Assembly: GCA_049999725.1 (NCBI GenBank)
Contig: JBNGIS010020222.1
Span: 1 to 26,872, forward strand
Length of the DNA stretch: 26,872 nucleotides
Direction of reading: 5' to 3'
DNA from: Haplomitrium mnioides
Lineage: Eukaryota > Marchantiophyta > Haplomitriopsida > Calobryales
In this document: positions 11,905-22,169 of the stretch, piece by piece
Numbering within the stretch: the first letter of the stretch is position 1
Layout of the letters: every line of letters starts with the position of its first letter
Notes under the pieces: model-generated
The model's input: the letters and a program-made list of their open reading frames with translations, nothing else
What the model was told of the DNA's origin: nothing
Database searches by the model: none
Translations under genes and position numbers: made by a program

Positions 11905-14900
11905 CCTTTTACAACACATATCTACACTTCACTCTGCATATTTTCCACTTCACTACATTTTTTCTTGTTGAAAAATGCAAAGGCTAGTTAATGAACATCT
12001 TGTTGTAAGGCTTCCAATTTGATGGTGAAAAATTCAACAACAATGATCTTTATGCATTTAGAAGGAGAGTCAAATCCAAATGCAAAACTCACATGCAGTA
12101 TTACGTACAAGTATTGCATTTTCAAAATTGGGATGAACACTTGTTTCTAGTTGGCTTGTTATTACAATAGCATATAGTGGATGCCCAAACATACATTGAG
12201 AAAAATACGTTGAATAATTTGTAGAAAACCAAGCCAAATTTTGTTGTGATATGTATTCTAGAGATGCTATGAACGTCTTGATCATGATGCAAGACAAATT
12301 AGCCAAACAATGATTTTACCATCGTCATTTTTTGGAGATCTTTGTTAAATAAACCTGATGTATCTGAATTCTATAGCCATTATGTAACAATGCATATGTT
12401 CCAATCTATTCATCTTGTTTACTTGCAACCCCAAATGGTTTAAAATTATAGTAGAACTTGAACAAGGACAAAAAACTCAAGATCACCTAGAATTGACCAC
12501 ACGTATATTCAATTTGAAGTTTCAAGAACTTATAATGGACTTGAAAGACCACCAAATGTTTGGCATGATATTGGACTATAGATAGGATTTCAAGTTTCAA
12601 AAGCATGGACTTCCTCACGTAGACATATTACTGATCTTTATTGAGCAGTCCAAGCTCCAAACTATTGACCACATGAACTTTGTAGTTTCAACTAAAATCA
12701 GAGATCTTGTTGCACATCTAAATATTTATGCTGTTATGAAACACTCCTTGATATATAGTCATTATAGTTTAAAGTATCCAAATGCACCATGGATGGTGGA
12801 CGGGAAGTGTTCAAAGTTGTTTCATTGCAACTTTGGTGAGGAGACTTTTGCACATCAAGACATGTTTCCCTTACACATGAGACCAAACAATGGGCATTCT
12901 TTTGTAGATCAAAAGGTTGCTCTATGGACAACAAATAGGTTGTGATATAAAATCTTTATTTAGCATCTAAAAATGATGCAAACATTAATGTCCAGATGAG
13001 ATAATCTTTATTGTTTCTCGCTTTCCAAGCACATAACTTTTGACATAAAAAATTTATTGAAGGTGTGTTGCTCTATTGTGTAATAAAGTACCTCTTTAAG
13101 TATGTATACAAAGGCAATGATCGCACAACTGTGGTTTTTGTGGACAAATAAAATCCAGTAATACGTCAACAAGTGATATTCCTCCACATTAGAAGTAGCG
13201 TAATGAATATTCTGCTTTAATATGCTTGATGATTTTTCAAGTATTTAACGCCTACAAGTTCATATACTAAACCAGCATTAGGTGACATTCAATGCCCACT
13301 GCAGTCTTGAAGAAATAGTTGAGGGGAAAGATGCATGAAAAACAACTCCCACCCATTACTTCAAAGCCAACCAAACAAGTGTCTTTGCAAAAGAAACACT
13401 ATACACTCACTTTCCTTTGCGGTTCACTTGGAATAATTCAACAAAGAAATAGTGCATAATAGAAACAAGGATTTGAAATTGAGCATTTATACTTGGTAAG
13501 CCTCTTAGTAGTAGAGAAATACTTTCTTAGAACATTGTTCAACTTGATAACTATATGAGGAGCAATATCATTTGAAGATCTTTGCACTGTTAAAGACAAA
13601 ACTTGCGAGATATTCAAGGCAGCTTGCATTGCACGTGGGTTATACAAGAATGACAAAGAGTGGGAGCATTGTCTATGCAAGCTGCCTTGCTACAATTTGG
13701 CTCTCAATTGCATTTCTATTTGTCAAAATCTTGACCCACAGACCTCTTGTTAGTCCACCCCTACTCTCGAAACAGTTTAAGGATAACTTATTGCATGATT
13801 GAACGAATTGATTATATTAGAATGGATTAAAAGCTCCAATACCAAAGCATATTGAAAGTCTTGCTCTAAATCGAATTGCACAATTTTTGTCACCATTAGA
13901 TAGACCTTTGGCCAATTTCAACTTGCATGAGCTAGCTTTTTCAATAGACAATTTGGATTATAATAATCTCATTATAGAGCAAACAAATTTCAACATTAAA
14001 GAAATGAGAAAGGAAATGGAGACTAAACTCACTACTTTGAACAAAGAACAACAACTGATATGCACAAACCCCTTGCAATCTTCCGCATGCATTTTTGACA
14101 ATACATACTTTGTTGATGGCTCAAGTAGCACAGGAATACATATTTGGAAAATTTCATTTTAAAATTAGTAGGCTTGCAATACAACATAGCATTAGCTATA
14201 CCATCTTCAAGTATTGTTGCATTTTTGCTATGTGAAAGAAGGAGAGCTCATTCTAGACTCAAGATGCCAATTAAATTAAGCTCAACTTTAGTCTACAATA
14301 TACCATAGTAGAGTCAATTAGCGGATATGCTGCAATGCACAAAACTTACACTATACAACAAAGCACCACTGGTCTACAAATTTGTCTTCAAGGCTTTTCA
14401 ACTTAACTAGATACAATGTGCCTTTTAGAGGAAATGCCTTTGCCATGTGAGGAGACTTTTGATAGGTGTTACTTGTAGTACTCAAAGGTTTGTGAGTTGA
14501 CATTCTTACTACGTTCATTAGAGAATTCTATTTGTTGAAACATGTTTACATATATGAATTGTGTATAAATATGCTTATTGTGACTACTTTTCTACTTGCA
14601 GATCTGGGAAATCCCATGTTTGTAGACTAGCTTTTGGCGCTTGGTGAGGACCGATTGCATTGGGTTAAAGAAGACTGCATCCAATGCCCAAGGTCAATGT
14701 CTCTACAAAAGAACACAATGGAAAAACTAGTTAGATCCACATATCATAGAATTACATATATTGGACATAAGACCTGCCATTATTTCAACTATCGTGCAAT
14801 ACTTGTTGCACAAAACAAATGTTGCTCATGTCAACATTGAAGTCTTGAACATGACTCTAAAAGCACAACATGACTGCTCCAATGCTGAAAAAATTGATGA

Positions 14901-15310
14901 TCATGATGGTAATACTGCGATCTTCACTAAATATCTTAAAACTTTGGATGTCAATAGTTGACCACCCCACAAACTTTCCATCAAAATTAGGACACTAGTG
15001 CTTTTGCAATAGCTCAATCTTGCTAATGGACTCTATAGTGGCAATGGACTAATTGTGCAACCTTTTTTTGCTATGGTTATTGAAGCTAAAGTCACTACAA
15101 GCAACAATGTTGGATATGTGGCCTTTCTACATAGAAATTTGTTGATTACTAAATGTTTTGGTCTTCCTTTTCCAATACATCAAAAGTAGTTCTTCATCTA
15201 TATTTTATGCTCCATGACCATCAACAAGTCACGGAGGCACCCACATACTAAGTCAATTTTATCCCAATGTGTGAAAATGTTTATGTACTTTTGGGAAGTG
15301 AATATGTCAA

Positions 15311-15974
15311 ATGTTTAAATGGCTGACTCATGCACAATGTTGTTTATGACAAAGCCCTGCGGTAGCTATGGTTCACTTCTTCAAGCTCAATTTGAATGGC
15401 ATATATACAAGGCTTAGCTCATAGCATTTTTCTATATAATTTCTCCCCAACCTTTATTAATTCATGTAACAACTATTTTACATTTGTAGATAATTTTAGC
15501 ATGTTTAGTTTCTCAAAAGCAATTGAAGTTCTGCCTCTCATCATCTCTTCTTTGTTTGGAAGTTTCATTCATCTCTGAGAAGTATATTGATGCTTAGTTG
15601 ATCCTTTTGTAATGAAATCATAATCAAGATGTTAACTATATTGTAAAAAATGTTATGGAGTAGATACCACATCCCACTTCAAAATAATGTGTTCATGCAC
15701 CTATCAATAAAAGCTTTAATATAAAGACATAGGGCAATACAAATTATCAAAGCTCCACCATGACAAAAACTATTAGAATTATCTTGAACATATTTCAAAT
15801 AGTTTTTAAAACTCTTGCATCATTATGCATCAAAGGCATAGTTGCTTTTAGATAGAATGATAAATGCAAGATTAAGGCTTTGGAGTTGCAAAAAGTTCAT
15901 TAGAGTATTATTTGAAAATATTTTCATTGTGCTTTAGAGTGGTCGACCCACGATATACGAAGAAAAACTTATTT
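15311..15974. other. AT-rich stretch, possibly the Helitron 3' flank
   Basis: No gene or array was recognised. The Helitron 3' end (short hairpin then CTRR) should lie in or beyond this stretch, but I could not place it with confidence. Confidence 0.4.
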
Positions 15975-16690
15975 TCTGAGTTGTATATTGCTTTACTTAG
16001 TGCGTATAAAATTGTACAAAGAAAAAACACTTTCAAGAAATGCACCTTGCTTGACTGAATGATTACAAAACTTTTCTATCATTGGAATGGAGTATTGTTT
16101 GACTTAATAGCTACAAAGTTGTTGAGTTTTTGAAATCGTACGCCATCCGGCTCAACGATTACAAAGTTGTACGAAGAGCAAATAGTTTTTGAAATTGTGT
16201 GTTGCCTTACTCAATGATTGCATAGTTATTTTGTTTTCAAAATTGTATGCTCATCAACTTGAAAATTTTGGCATTGTACAAAGAATGAACACTTTTTGGA
16301 ATTGTGCATCATCTGACTCAACGATCATAAATTGTTCAATTTTTGGAATTTTCTGCTACCTAACTCAATGATTACAAAATTGTATGAAGAACAAATAATT
16401 TTTTGGAATTGTTCACCACTTGACTCAATGACTATGAAATTGTATAAAGAACGAGTAGTTTTTGGAAAGGCACTTTACTTAACTCAACAGTCACAAAATA
16501 ATAGTCATTGGAGTATTTTGTTGCTCAACTCAATGATTACAAAATTTTATGAGAAACAAACACTTTTTGGAATTGTTCACTGCCTAGCTCAACAACTACA
16601 CAGTTGTTTAGTTATATGAGTTGTGTGTTGTCTAACTCAACACTCACAAATTATATGAAGAATAAACACCTTTTGGAACAACTCTATGAG
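15975..16690. repeat. Diverged tandem array, about 60-bp units
   Basis: A unit of the type CTCAATGATTACAAAATTGT, then ATGAAGAACAAACACTTTTT and GGAATTGTTCACC, recurs about 11-12 times with a period near 55-62 bp. The best-preserved units lie at 16150-16600; the edges are more diverged. Differences between units are scattered, so the array is old. The 60- and 95-codon open frames here arise from the repeat and are not genes. Confidence 0.8.
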
Positions 16691-17906
16691 GGGGTGATTT
16701 GGTGGAAAATGCAAGATTTTTCCCTCACTAACTTTTTTTTTTTGTTTTTAATAAACTATGCTATTTAAGAGAAAGTTGGTATTTGAAGCATAAAATAAGT
16801 TGGGAGTTCTTTGAGAATTCTGTCTAAGAATTTGAAATGCAAAATTGAAAAGATAAGTAATTGTTTGGAGTTCGATTGCTGGTCTACAAAATGTGTAAAA
16901 ACAGCTTTTTCTTTGGTCTACTAAGTTTTGGGAGTGATAGATCAGTTTTGGAACTCTGAAACAAAAATGTTGGAGTGTCGCGATAGTTGGTTGCCAAAAG
17001 ATTGTCATAGTCGTAATACCACATAAGTTGGAGCGTCGCGATTTGAAACTAATTTTACCACATGAAAGGCACTTGGTGTTTTTGTAAGGGAGTGAGCAGT
17101 CAAGAAATGAAGGAAAATAGAGGTATTGTAAACTAGATGGAAAGTGTTAAAAATGAAGAGCCGATGTTTGGGAGTTCCAACCATAGTAAACAAAGATATG
17201 AAGTTTGATCCTTTGAGGTATATGCAACCCATCTGGTGATTACATATGTTAGAGATGCTATAATAGTAGAGATTAAAAATCCACATGGCAATGGTGAGCC
17301 AAAGTTTGAAGAGTACGAAGGGGATTATTTTGTATGTCGAATGTTAGGATCAATATGTTGTCATGAAAATAGAAAAAGAACCAATGAACATCTGAAGTTT
17401 GTTGTGAAGATTGAAGAGAAAATGCAAGAATTCAAGAAGGACAAGATATAGGAGGGCAAAACATAGAAATGATATGAGGCCTCAAAATAATTCAAAGTTG
17501 TAGTTTGTAATTTAAGGAAAAAGAGTGGATGAGAGAAGAGACATGCCATTTGGACAACACTTACTCTTTTTTATACCAGCCGCTACTTTTAACCAGGAAC
17601 CGCTATTGAGTCTCTATTTCACTTGGTATTTTTTTGTGATTTGGTATTGAAAAACATCAATTTTACTATTGTGATATTTTTTTTTTGTAAAAAAAATCAT
17701 TTTTAAGAAACACAAATTGCATATTTTATATTGAGATTATATTTAAAAAATTTCTCTATAATAAACACCCTAGAAAACAAGCATTTTGATTATTGAAATA
17801 TTTTATTAAAACCTCACCCTATAGTGAATACACTAAATTCATCAAAAAAAAAAAAAAAACATATATCGTTTTATGAAACAAATTTACAAGCAAACGTGAA
17901 TGTCTA
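16691..17906. other. AT-rich stretch with one small open frame
   Basis: Nothing is recognised except the open frame at 17236-17451, listed separately. A short motif, TTGGAGYGTCGCGAT, occurs twice (about 16972 and 17028). A run of 16 A lies at 17844-17859, just before the 37-bp palindrome array. Confidence 0.5.
17236..17451 (+). CDS. Small hypothetical open frame, 71 codons
   Basis: I do not recognise this protein. It starts at an ATG, is rich in charged residues, contains FEEYEGDYFVCRM near residue 25, and ends in a Lys/Glu-rich helix-like tail (KIEEKMQEFKKDKI). No promoter or partner gene is evident. It could be one decayed exon of a longer gene, because the sequence just upstream in the same frame also looks partly coding but is interrupted. 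It could equally be chance. Confidence 0.2.
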   Translation: MITYVRDAIIVEIKNPHGNGEPKFEEYEGDYFVCRMLGSICCHENRKRTNEHLKFVVKIEEKMQEFKKDKI

Positions 17907-18228
17907 GTCGGGTATGGACTTTGAACAAGACTTTGAGCGTCATAGCTATTAAATCATAGGCAAGCATAGACTCCAAGCTAGAAACCTTAAGCCTATGCAT
18001 GCATAGACTCTGAACGAGAATCCTAAAGCATGTGTGTACTTAGACTCTGAACAAGAATAATAAAGCTATGCACGCATGGAGTTTTAATTGGAACCCTAAA
18101 GCCTTTGCATGCCAAGATTCTAAACAAGAACCCTACAGCCTATGCACGCATAGAATTTGAACAAGAACCCTTTGGCTTATGCATGCAGAGACTCTGAACA
18201 ATAACCTTACAGGTTATGTGCACATGAA
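17907..18228. repeat. 37-bp tandem array with a palindromic core
   Basis: Units start at 17991, 18028, 18065, 18101, 18138, 18175 and 18212 (steps of 37, 37, 36, 37, 37, 37), with looser units before. Each has a palindromic core of the type GCCTATGCATGCATAG, then ACTCTGAACAAGAACCCTAA. The core resembles the palindromes in the introns of the two neighbouring genes. The array lies about 200 bp beyond the poly-A signal of the ParB-methylase gene. Confidence 0.88.
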
Positions 18229-18330
18229 CTCCAAACCATTCTTAGATTAGCAATTGACTCCAAATCATCCTTAGATTAGCAATTGACTTCAAACCATTCT
18301 TAGACTAACAATTGACTCAAACCATTCTTG
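18227..18330. repeat. 29-bp tandem repeat, about 3.5 copies
   Basis: The unit GACTCCAAACCATTCTTAGA, then TTAGCAATT, is repeated with a 29-30-bp step directly after the 37-bp array. It has no palindromic core, so it is a separate repeat type. Confidence 0.8.
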
Positions 18331-18424
18331 AGGCACCAAATTGAATCAAGATGAAAGGACTTGAAATGGATTGAGAGTGCAACAAGATGAAACTTTGGCA
18401 AATAAAACTTTGCAAGAAAGATAC

Positions 18425-18430
18425 TTTATT
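18425..18430 (-). terminator. Poly-A signal AATAAA for the ParB-methylase gene
   Basis: AATAAA reads on the minus strand about 30 bp after the last in-frame stop (TGA at 18460-18458), which is a sensible position for 3' end formation. Confidence 0.45.
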
Positions 18431-18628
18431 AATAATAAAATTTGTTCAAACAAATCCTCAGAATCTACCCTTCTCCAAAGGAATGGTCTCATCTAAATCC
18501 AAAGGTTGAGCATCTGCAGTCGTTAGAATGTCCTAGCGAGACTTTCCAGTCCCAGATATTGCAATAGAGCCACCAGTAGCACTTGCAGTACTAGGAAGAA
18601 CATGTTCCTTGTGGTATGCATAAACTAT

Positions 18629-19074
18629 CTATGACTTAGCCACATCAGATGGCAAGGAAGCCATCGTCAAAACCCTCTGAGGAATGTAGATAGACTGACG
18701 TCCATCATATTCTATGGTGATATTGTTTTGCATCAACTTTAAAGCATAGACAAGGCCTGTGCTAGACCTAGAGCAGAGATCTAGGATCCATTCCTGCTCT
18801 GTTGACAAATGGTCAATGAAAAAATTATAAAGATCTTGTGGCTTCTGATAAACATTGACAAGAGCATCATTTCCTGAATGTTTAAGTTTGGTAGAAACCG
18901 CAAGACAACTAAAAACACTACGCATGATCTGCCAAGGAAGTCTGGTCAAAGAAGAAGACTGCAAATTAAAGAGCCTCATGCTCCTCTTTCCTTCTTTAGT
19001 CCAATAGCCTACAGTCCAATATTTGTGGGCATGTGCAATTTTGGGACCACCAGAATGATGAATGTTGCTTTTGT
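18629..19074 (-). CDS. Exon 4: N6/N4 DNA methylase-like C-terminal region
   Basis: The exon enters after TTTTTACAAAG (19075) in phase 1, matching the exon 3 donor, and is open for 148 codons. It reads HAHKYWTVGYWTKEG, then, from the ATG at 18979, YQKPQDLYNFFIDHLS (residues 45-60), WILDLCSRSSTGLVYAL (64-80) and ITIEYDGRQSIYIPQR (87-102). This order (KP..L, VLD-FxGxGT, giE.d..y....R) is the motif X-I-II block of N6-adenine/N4-cytosine methylases that binds S-adenosylmethionine. The glycines of motif I (normally G-x-G) are R-S-S here, so cofactor binding is probably lost. Coding-like sequence continues past the TAG at 18629 to a TGA at 18458. Confidence 0.6.
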
Positions 19075-19176
19075 CTTTGTAAAAAGAAAAACAAACAAAT
19101 CAAACATTGCAACCAAAATACAAAAGAAGTTAAAAAAGGAGAAATCAAAAACAAAAAAAATCAAAGAACAACTTAC

Positions 19177-19625
19177 CAGATGTCGTGGTCGATTGCACAG
19201 CAAACTTTTTAAAGGGCATCTTTGATGATGCCAAACTGATGCGACAAATGAATAATAACAAAAGACCAAAAGTCCAAAGTTGTAATTGTCGCAAAAGATG
19301 ATACCATGTCAAAAATGTCATCTTGTCGAGCATTGGCCTCCTCGTGGACTTGATAAATGCCATGTTAAGACCATCAATGTAGGACATTAAATCTTCTTCC
19401 TCATCTCTCACAACTCCTTCAATTGTGAGAGATATAACACCACTTTGCTGCCGTACTTTCCACTTTCTAGCCTTTTGGCAGTAGAGCATAAAAGTAGGAG
19501 GATAAGAGACTAAGGTGGGAGGCTGGTCCTGATCTTCAAGGGCTTCTTTGACCCCTGATTCTTTTTTTACCTTTAGCAGTTGTTGTCAATTTTTTAGCTA
19601 GTTGCTATTTAAAAGTTTTGTCCCC
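19177..19625 (-). pseudogene. Exon 3: methylase N-terminal half, frameshifted
   Basis: Acceptor TATGTAG/GGGGAC at 19626/19625; donor ACATCTG/GTAAGTTG at 19177/19176. Reading order across three frames: a basic linker (KLTTTAKGKKRIRG), FMLYCQKARKWKVRQQ, EEEDLMSYIDGLNMAF, then FATITTLDFWSFVIIHLSHQ in a second frame, and KKFAVQSTTTS back in the first. A strand-helix pattern like FVIIHLS...FGIIKDAL is what one expects in a beta-class amino-methylase, but the catalytic D/N/S-PP-Y/W/F motif IV is not visible. It has either been lost or this half is something else. Confidence 0.4.
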
Positions 19626-19695
19626 CTACATAAAAACAAAACACAAAACATTATGGAGAGATAAAAAGTATTTTAAGGTAGAGAACGATACTGAC

Positions 19696-20074
19696 TTCCA
19701 TTCATGCATGGACATCAAAGTCCATGTGCGCATAAACATCAAAGTTCATGTGCGCATGGACTACGTAGTCCAAGCATGCAAGAACAACAAAGTCCATGCC
19801 CGCATGGACTTTGCTATCTTTGCTTGCTTGGACTGTGAAGTCCACATACGCATGAACTTTGGTGTTCAAGCGAGCATGGACTTTAAAAGTCAAAGCGCGC
19901 TTGAACTGTGAAGTCCATGCGCGCATGGACTTTAAAGTCCATACACACATAGAGGTCGACGTCCATTCACGCAAGGACTTCGTAGTCCAAATGCGCTTAG
20001 AGTTCAAAGTCCATGCAGGTATTGAATTTGAAGTCCATACGTACATGGACTTTGATGTTCATGCGTGCTTGGAC
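19696..20074. repeat. 24-bp palindromic tandem array A (intron 2 of methylase gene)
   Basis: About 16 units with a strict 24-bp step (one step of 25). Consensus core GTCCATGCGCGCATGGAC, a perfect 18-bp palindrome, plus a 6-bp spacer of the TTTGAA/TTTAAA type. It lies between the donor at 20164 and the acceptor at 19626. Since 24 is a multiple of three and the unit is nearly symmetrical, long open frames arise on both strands; these are not genes. Confidence 0.95.
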
Positions 20075-20164
20075 CATAAACGTTTTTTTTAAAACAAAAG
20101 ACAATTTACAAAAAATTCAATGCAACTACAAAGAAATGAATGTGGTGTGAAAAGAAGAACTTAC

Positions 20165-21169
20165 CAAAAGCTTCTCAAAGCTTGAATAAAACGAGGCCAT
20201 CTTGGACTCTTTAGTGTGAAGAGGGTACTCCTCTCTTGCCTCCTTCCACGTGCTGCAATACACCTCAAAACAAAAAATTTTCACCATTGTTGCCAAAACT
20301 TTGTGTCTCTCTGCCTTCCGAGACATTTCGTCTATTGAAAGCTCTGAAGCTTCCACCCACTTCAAAACGGAAATCTTCACCTCATCAGGAAGACCCTGAA
20401 GGGACCTCCAAGGCGTCCACTTCATGTTCTCCATTCTCAACGACCCCTTGGCCTTAGGCTTGTGACCCTTCACTGTATGTTTCTCCCACATTGAAAATAT
20501 GCTATGTTGTAAATCCCATAGCTCGCCACTTCGGAACACTAGTTGGAACCAATTGTCTTGAGAGGTGACTATCTTCTCAAGAGTTGACTTGGGTTTGGTC
20601 TCTAATGTCTTCAGAACTAGCTCTCTTTTTAATTTTTGGGATGAAACCATCCCACTCTCCACAAATCTGTGATGCCAATACTCAACCTTTTGAATAGAGG
20701 TCATTTCCAACATGTACCTCTGATCGTAGTTGTCATCGATAGCAAAAATGCGGGCCTCTATTGGTGTGAGGCCCACATAGACACAGCAATTGCAGAGCGA
20801 CAAAGCAGGGTTCTTTGCTCCATATTTTGTGATTAGTAGCTGCCTTGTTGCAGCACTATGATTGCCTCTCGCAATCTCGTAGCGACACTTGTCAAGGTTC
20901 CTGATGTCAAACTCTGACTTATCCTTCAACCCATACTTCAAGTCAACCACCACTATAAAAAAGCTGTGCGTATACTTGTTGGTGAGCATTCTTTGCGCTA
21001 GAAGCTCAACAAAATCCTCATTCAATCTTTGAATATGGAGTGGACCCCAGTTGTCCATTCCGGGCTTGGGTAGATTCAAATTTTCCAGCCTTATTGTTAC
21101 TATTTCTTCACGGACTCTACAATGCTGAATTGCAAACTCCCTTATCTTATTCTTGTCTTCCTCAAACAC
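20165..21169 (-). CDS. ParB/sulfiredoxin-like domain (main part of exon 2)
   Basis: This 335-codon open stretch has no ATG at its left edge because it continues from the exon's upstream part across an in-frame TAG; ending it at the donor G/GTAAGTTC (20165/20164) removes the last 12 residues of the raw frame. ParB-like signals are IQRLNEDFVELLAQRML (residues 47-62); a beta strand FFIVVVD; RYEIARGNHSAATRQLL (96-112), matching the family's G-N/x-H-R loop with Ser where Arg is usual; CCVYVGLTPIEAR (128-140); and FAIDDNYDQRY (142-152), matching the A-x-x-DN element. In bacteria such domains bind or hydrolyse nucleotides in DNA-bound complexes, and fusions or neighbours of DNA methylases are known. 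After residue 170 it is basic and unrecognised. Domain call by motif only. Confidence 0.6.
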
Positions 21170-21274
21170 TGTCTAAAGATCCACATGTTCACTTTCTTGA
21201 AAAGTACACAACCCCTTGTGGGATTGCCTTTTTGATCAAGATGTAGGAGCCTGAACTGGCTCCGGCTCCAGCTC

Positions 21275-21638
21275 TTAGTCTTGCCTTGAATTGCTTGGTG
21301 ATGAAGACGAGGGGGCAGAAGAAGTAGACTTTGCTTCTAATTCCAAGAGGGCTGGCTCCTCCTCAATAACGAGTATTGGTGCAGGCTTTTTCTTTTTTGT
21401 AGCCGATTTCTTCTTCTTTGGAGCCTCAACTAGCTCAGGCTCCTTTCTTTTCTTTTGTGAAGAAGTGTCTGTCATATGAACTGAGAATGTTGCTATGCTC
21501 AGATTTGGTACTAGTAATTGAATATTCACGCCCTGCTTGGGCTTCATAATCTTGATTTGAATGGTGAGTTTGATGAAATCCCACTCGCGCGCTTCGCTTC
21601 TTTGTAGTTGTCCATGAAATCGACCAGAAATAAGTGGA
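21275..21638 (-). pseudogene. Upstream part of exon 2: basic/acidic linker
   Basis: This follows a strong acceptor (pyrimidine-rich run ending TTTTCAG at 21639). The frame reads WDFIKLTIQIKIMKPKQGVN, then low-complexity KKRKEPELVEAPKKKKSATK and an acidic, Ser-rich end stopped by TAA at 21275. The basic runs could be nuclear-localisation signals. Another frame right after the acceptor (LFLVDFMDNYKEAKR) looks coding too, so a frameshift near 21590 is likely. TGA and TAG stops separate this part from the ParB-like part in the same frame. Confidence 0.5.
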
Positions 21639-21723
21639 CTGAAAATAAACAAAAAAAAATTAAGCATAAGTAAAAGTGTAAGACTCGACATTCAGTAAAC
21701 TTGAGCTTGCAGTGAACAATGGA

Positions 21724-22108
21724 GTCCATGCTTGCATGGACAAAGGGAGTCCATACAAGCATAGAGACTTGGGGTCTATGGGAGCATGGACTCCCAAGTC
21801 CAAGCGCGCATGGACTTTGATCTCTAAGTGCGCTTGGACGTGGGAGTCCATGCGTACATGGACTCCGAGTCTTCATGCTTGCCTGGACTCCCTTTGTCCA
21901 TGCGTGCATGGACTTAGGATTCCCTACGAGTAGGGACTCCAGGTCTCTATGCTCGCATAGACTCCCATTGTCCAAGCGCACCTGGACATAGAAGTCCAAG
22001 CTTTTCTGGACTCTGAAGTCCATGTGCACATGGAGATCAAAGTCCATGCGCGCATGGATCTGGGAGTTCATAGGCACATGGACCCCGGGTCTCTATGCTC
22101 GCATGGAC
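21724..22108. repeat. 24-bp palindromic tandem array B (intron 1 of methylase gene)
   Basis: About 15-16 units of the same 18-bp palindrome family as array A, mostly 24-bp steps with a few of 23, 25 and 27. Spacers are often TCCCAA, TGGGAG or CTGAAG-like, unlike array A. It lies between the donor at 22168 and the acceptor at 21639. One unit has a shifted palindrome, CCCTACGAGTAGGG. The total length, about 385 bp, nearly equals that of array A. Confidence 0.95.
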
Positions 22109-22169
22109 TCCCTACGAGTTACAACTTAGTAAAAAGAGAAACAAAAGAAAAAGGATTTCAGAATTCACC

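Larger units (their letters stand above)
9300..15310 (+). pseudogene. Helitron Rep/helicase pseudogene, split by a solo LTR
   Basis: Plant Helitrons move by rolling-circle replication using one RepHel protein. The order of the remains matches it: CCNQGKVQL (9382-9408); GAKIDEHF (about 9529) and NYTFYLQ; HRKYNTSIADEVDKIQ (about 9858); then, past the inserted LTR, LLQHISTLHSAYFPLHY (about 11905-11957). Next come VDAQTYIEKN (about 12180), LFTCNPKWFK (12415-12444) and KHGLPHVDILLIF (12601-12639), the HUH site with its second His replaced by Asp. MVDGKCSKLF (about 12793) and the two-tyrosine region KYLFKYVYKGNDR (13086-13124) follow. The helicase part shows a ruined Walker A, YFVDGSSSTGIH (14106-14141), then RRRAHSRLKMP (about 14240), WLLALGE-like and RAILVAQNK segments (about 14628-14820), and MTINKS (about 15214). 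Stops and frameshifts occur throughout. The Helitron termini (5' TC, 3' hairpin-CTRR) were not found. Confidence 0.88.

Noticed and set aside
16748-17286. Minus-strand open frames of 86 and 93 codons
   Set aside because: Composition is that of random AT-rich DNA, with no motifs, splice support or neighbours.
19618-20092. Open frames of 77-114 codons on both strands, with HARMDF or VHAWTS-like repeats
   Set aside because: They are translations of the 24-bp palindromic array, whose period is a multiple of three; they lie inside an intron and are near mirror images on the two strands.
21544-22077. 177-codon minus-strand open frame
   Set aside because: Most of it is array B read through the intron; only its last part, after the acceptor at 21639, overlaps the real exon.
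19696-22108. Arrays A and B as a CRISPR array
   Set aside because: Repeats are palindromic, adjacent and separated by 6-bp near-constant spacers with no unique spacers, and the DNA is eukaryotic.
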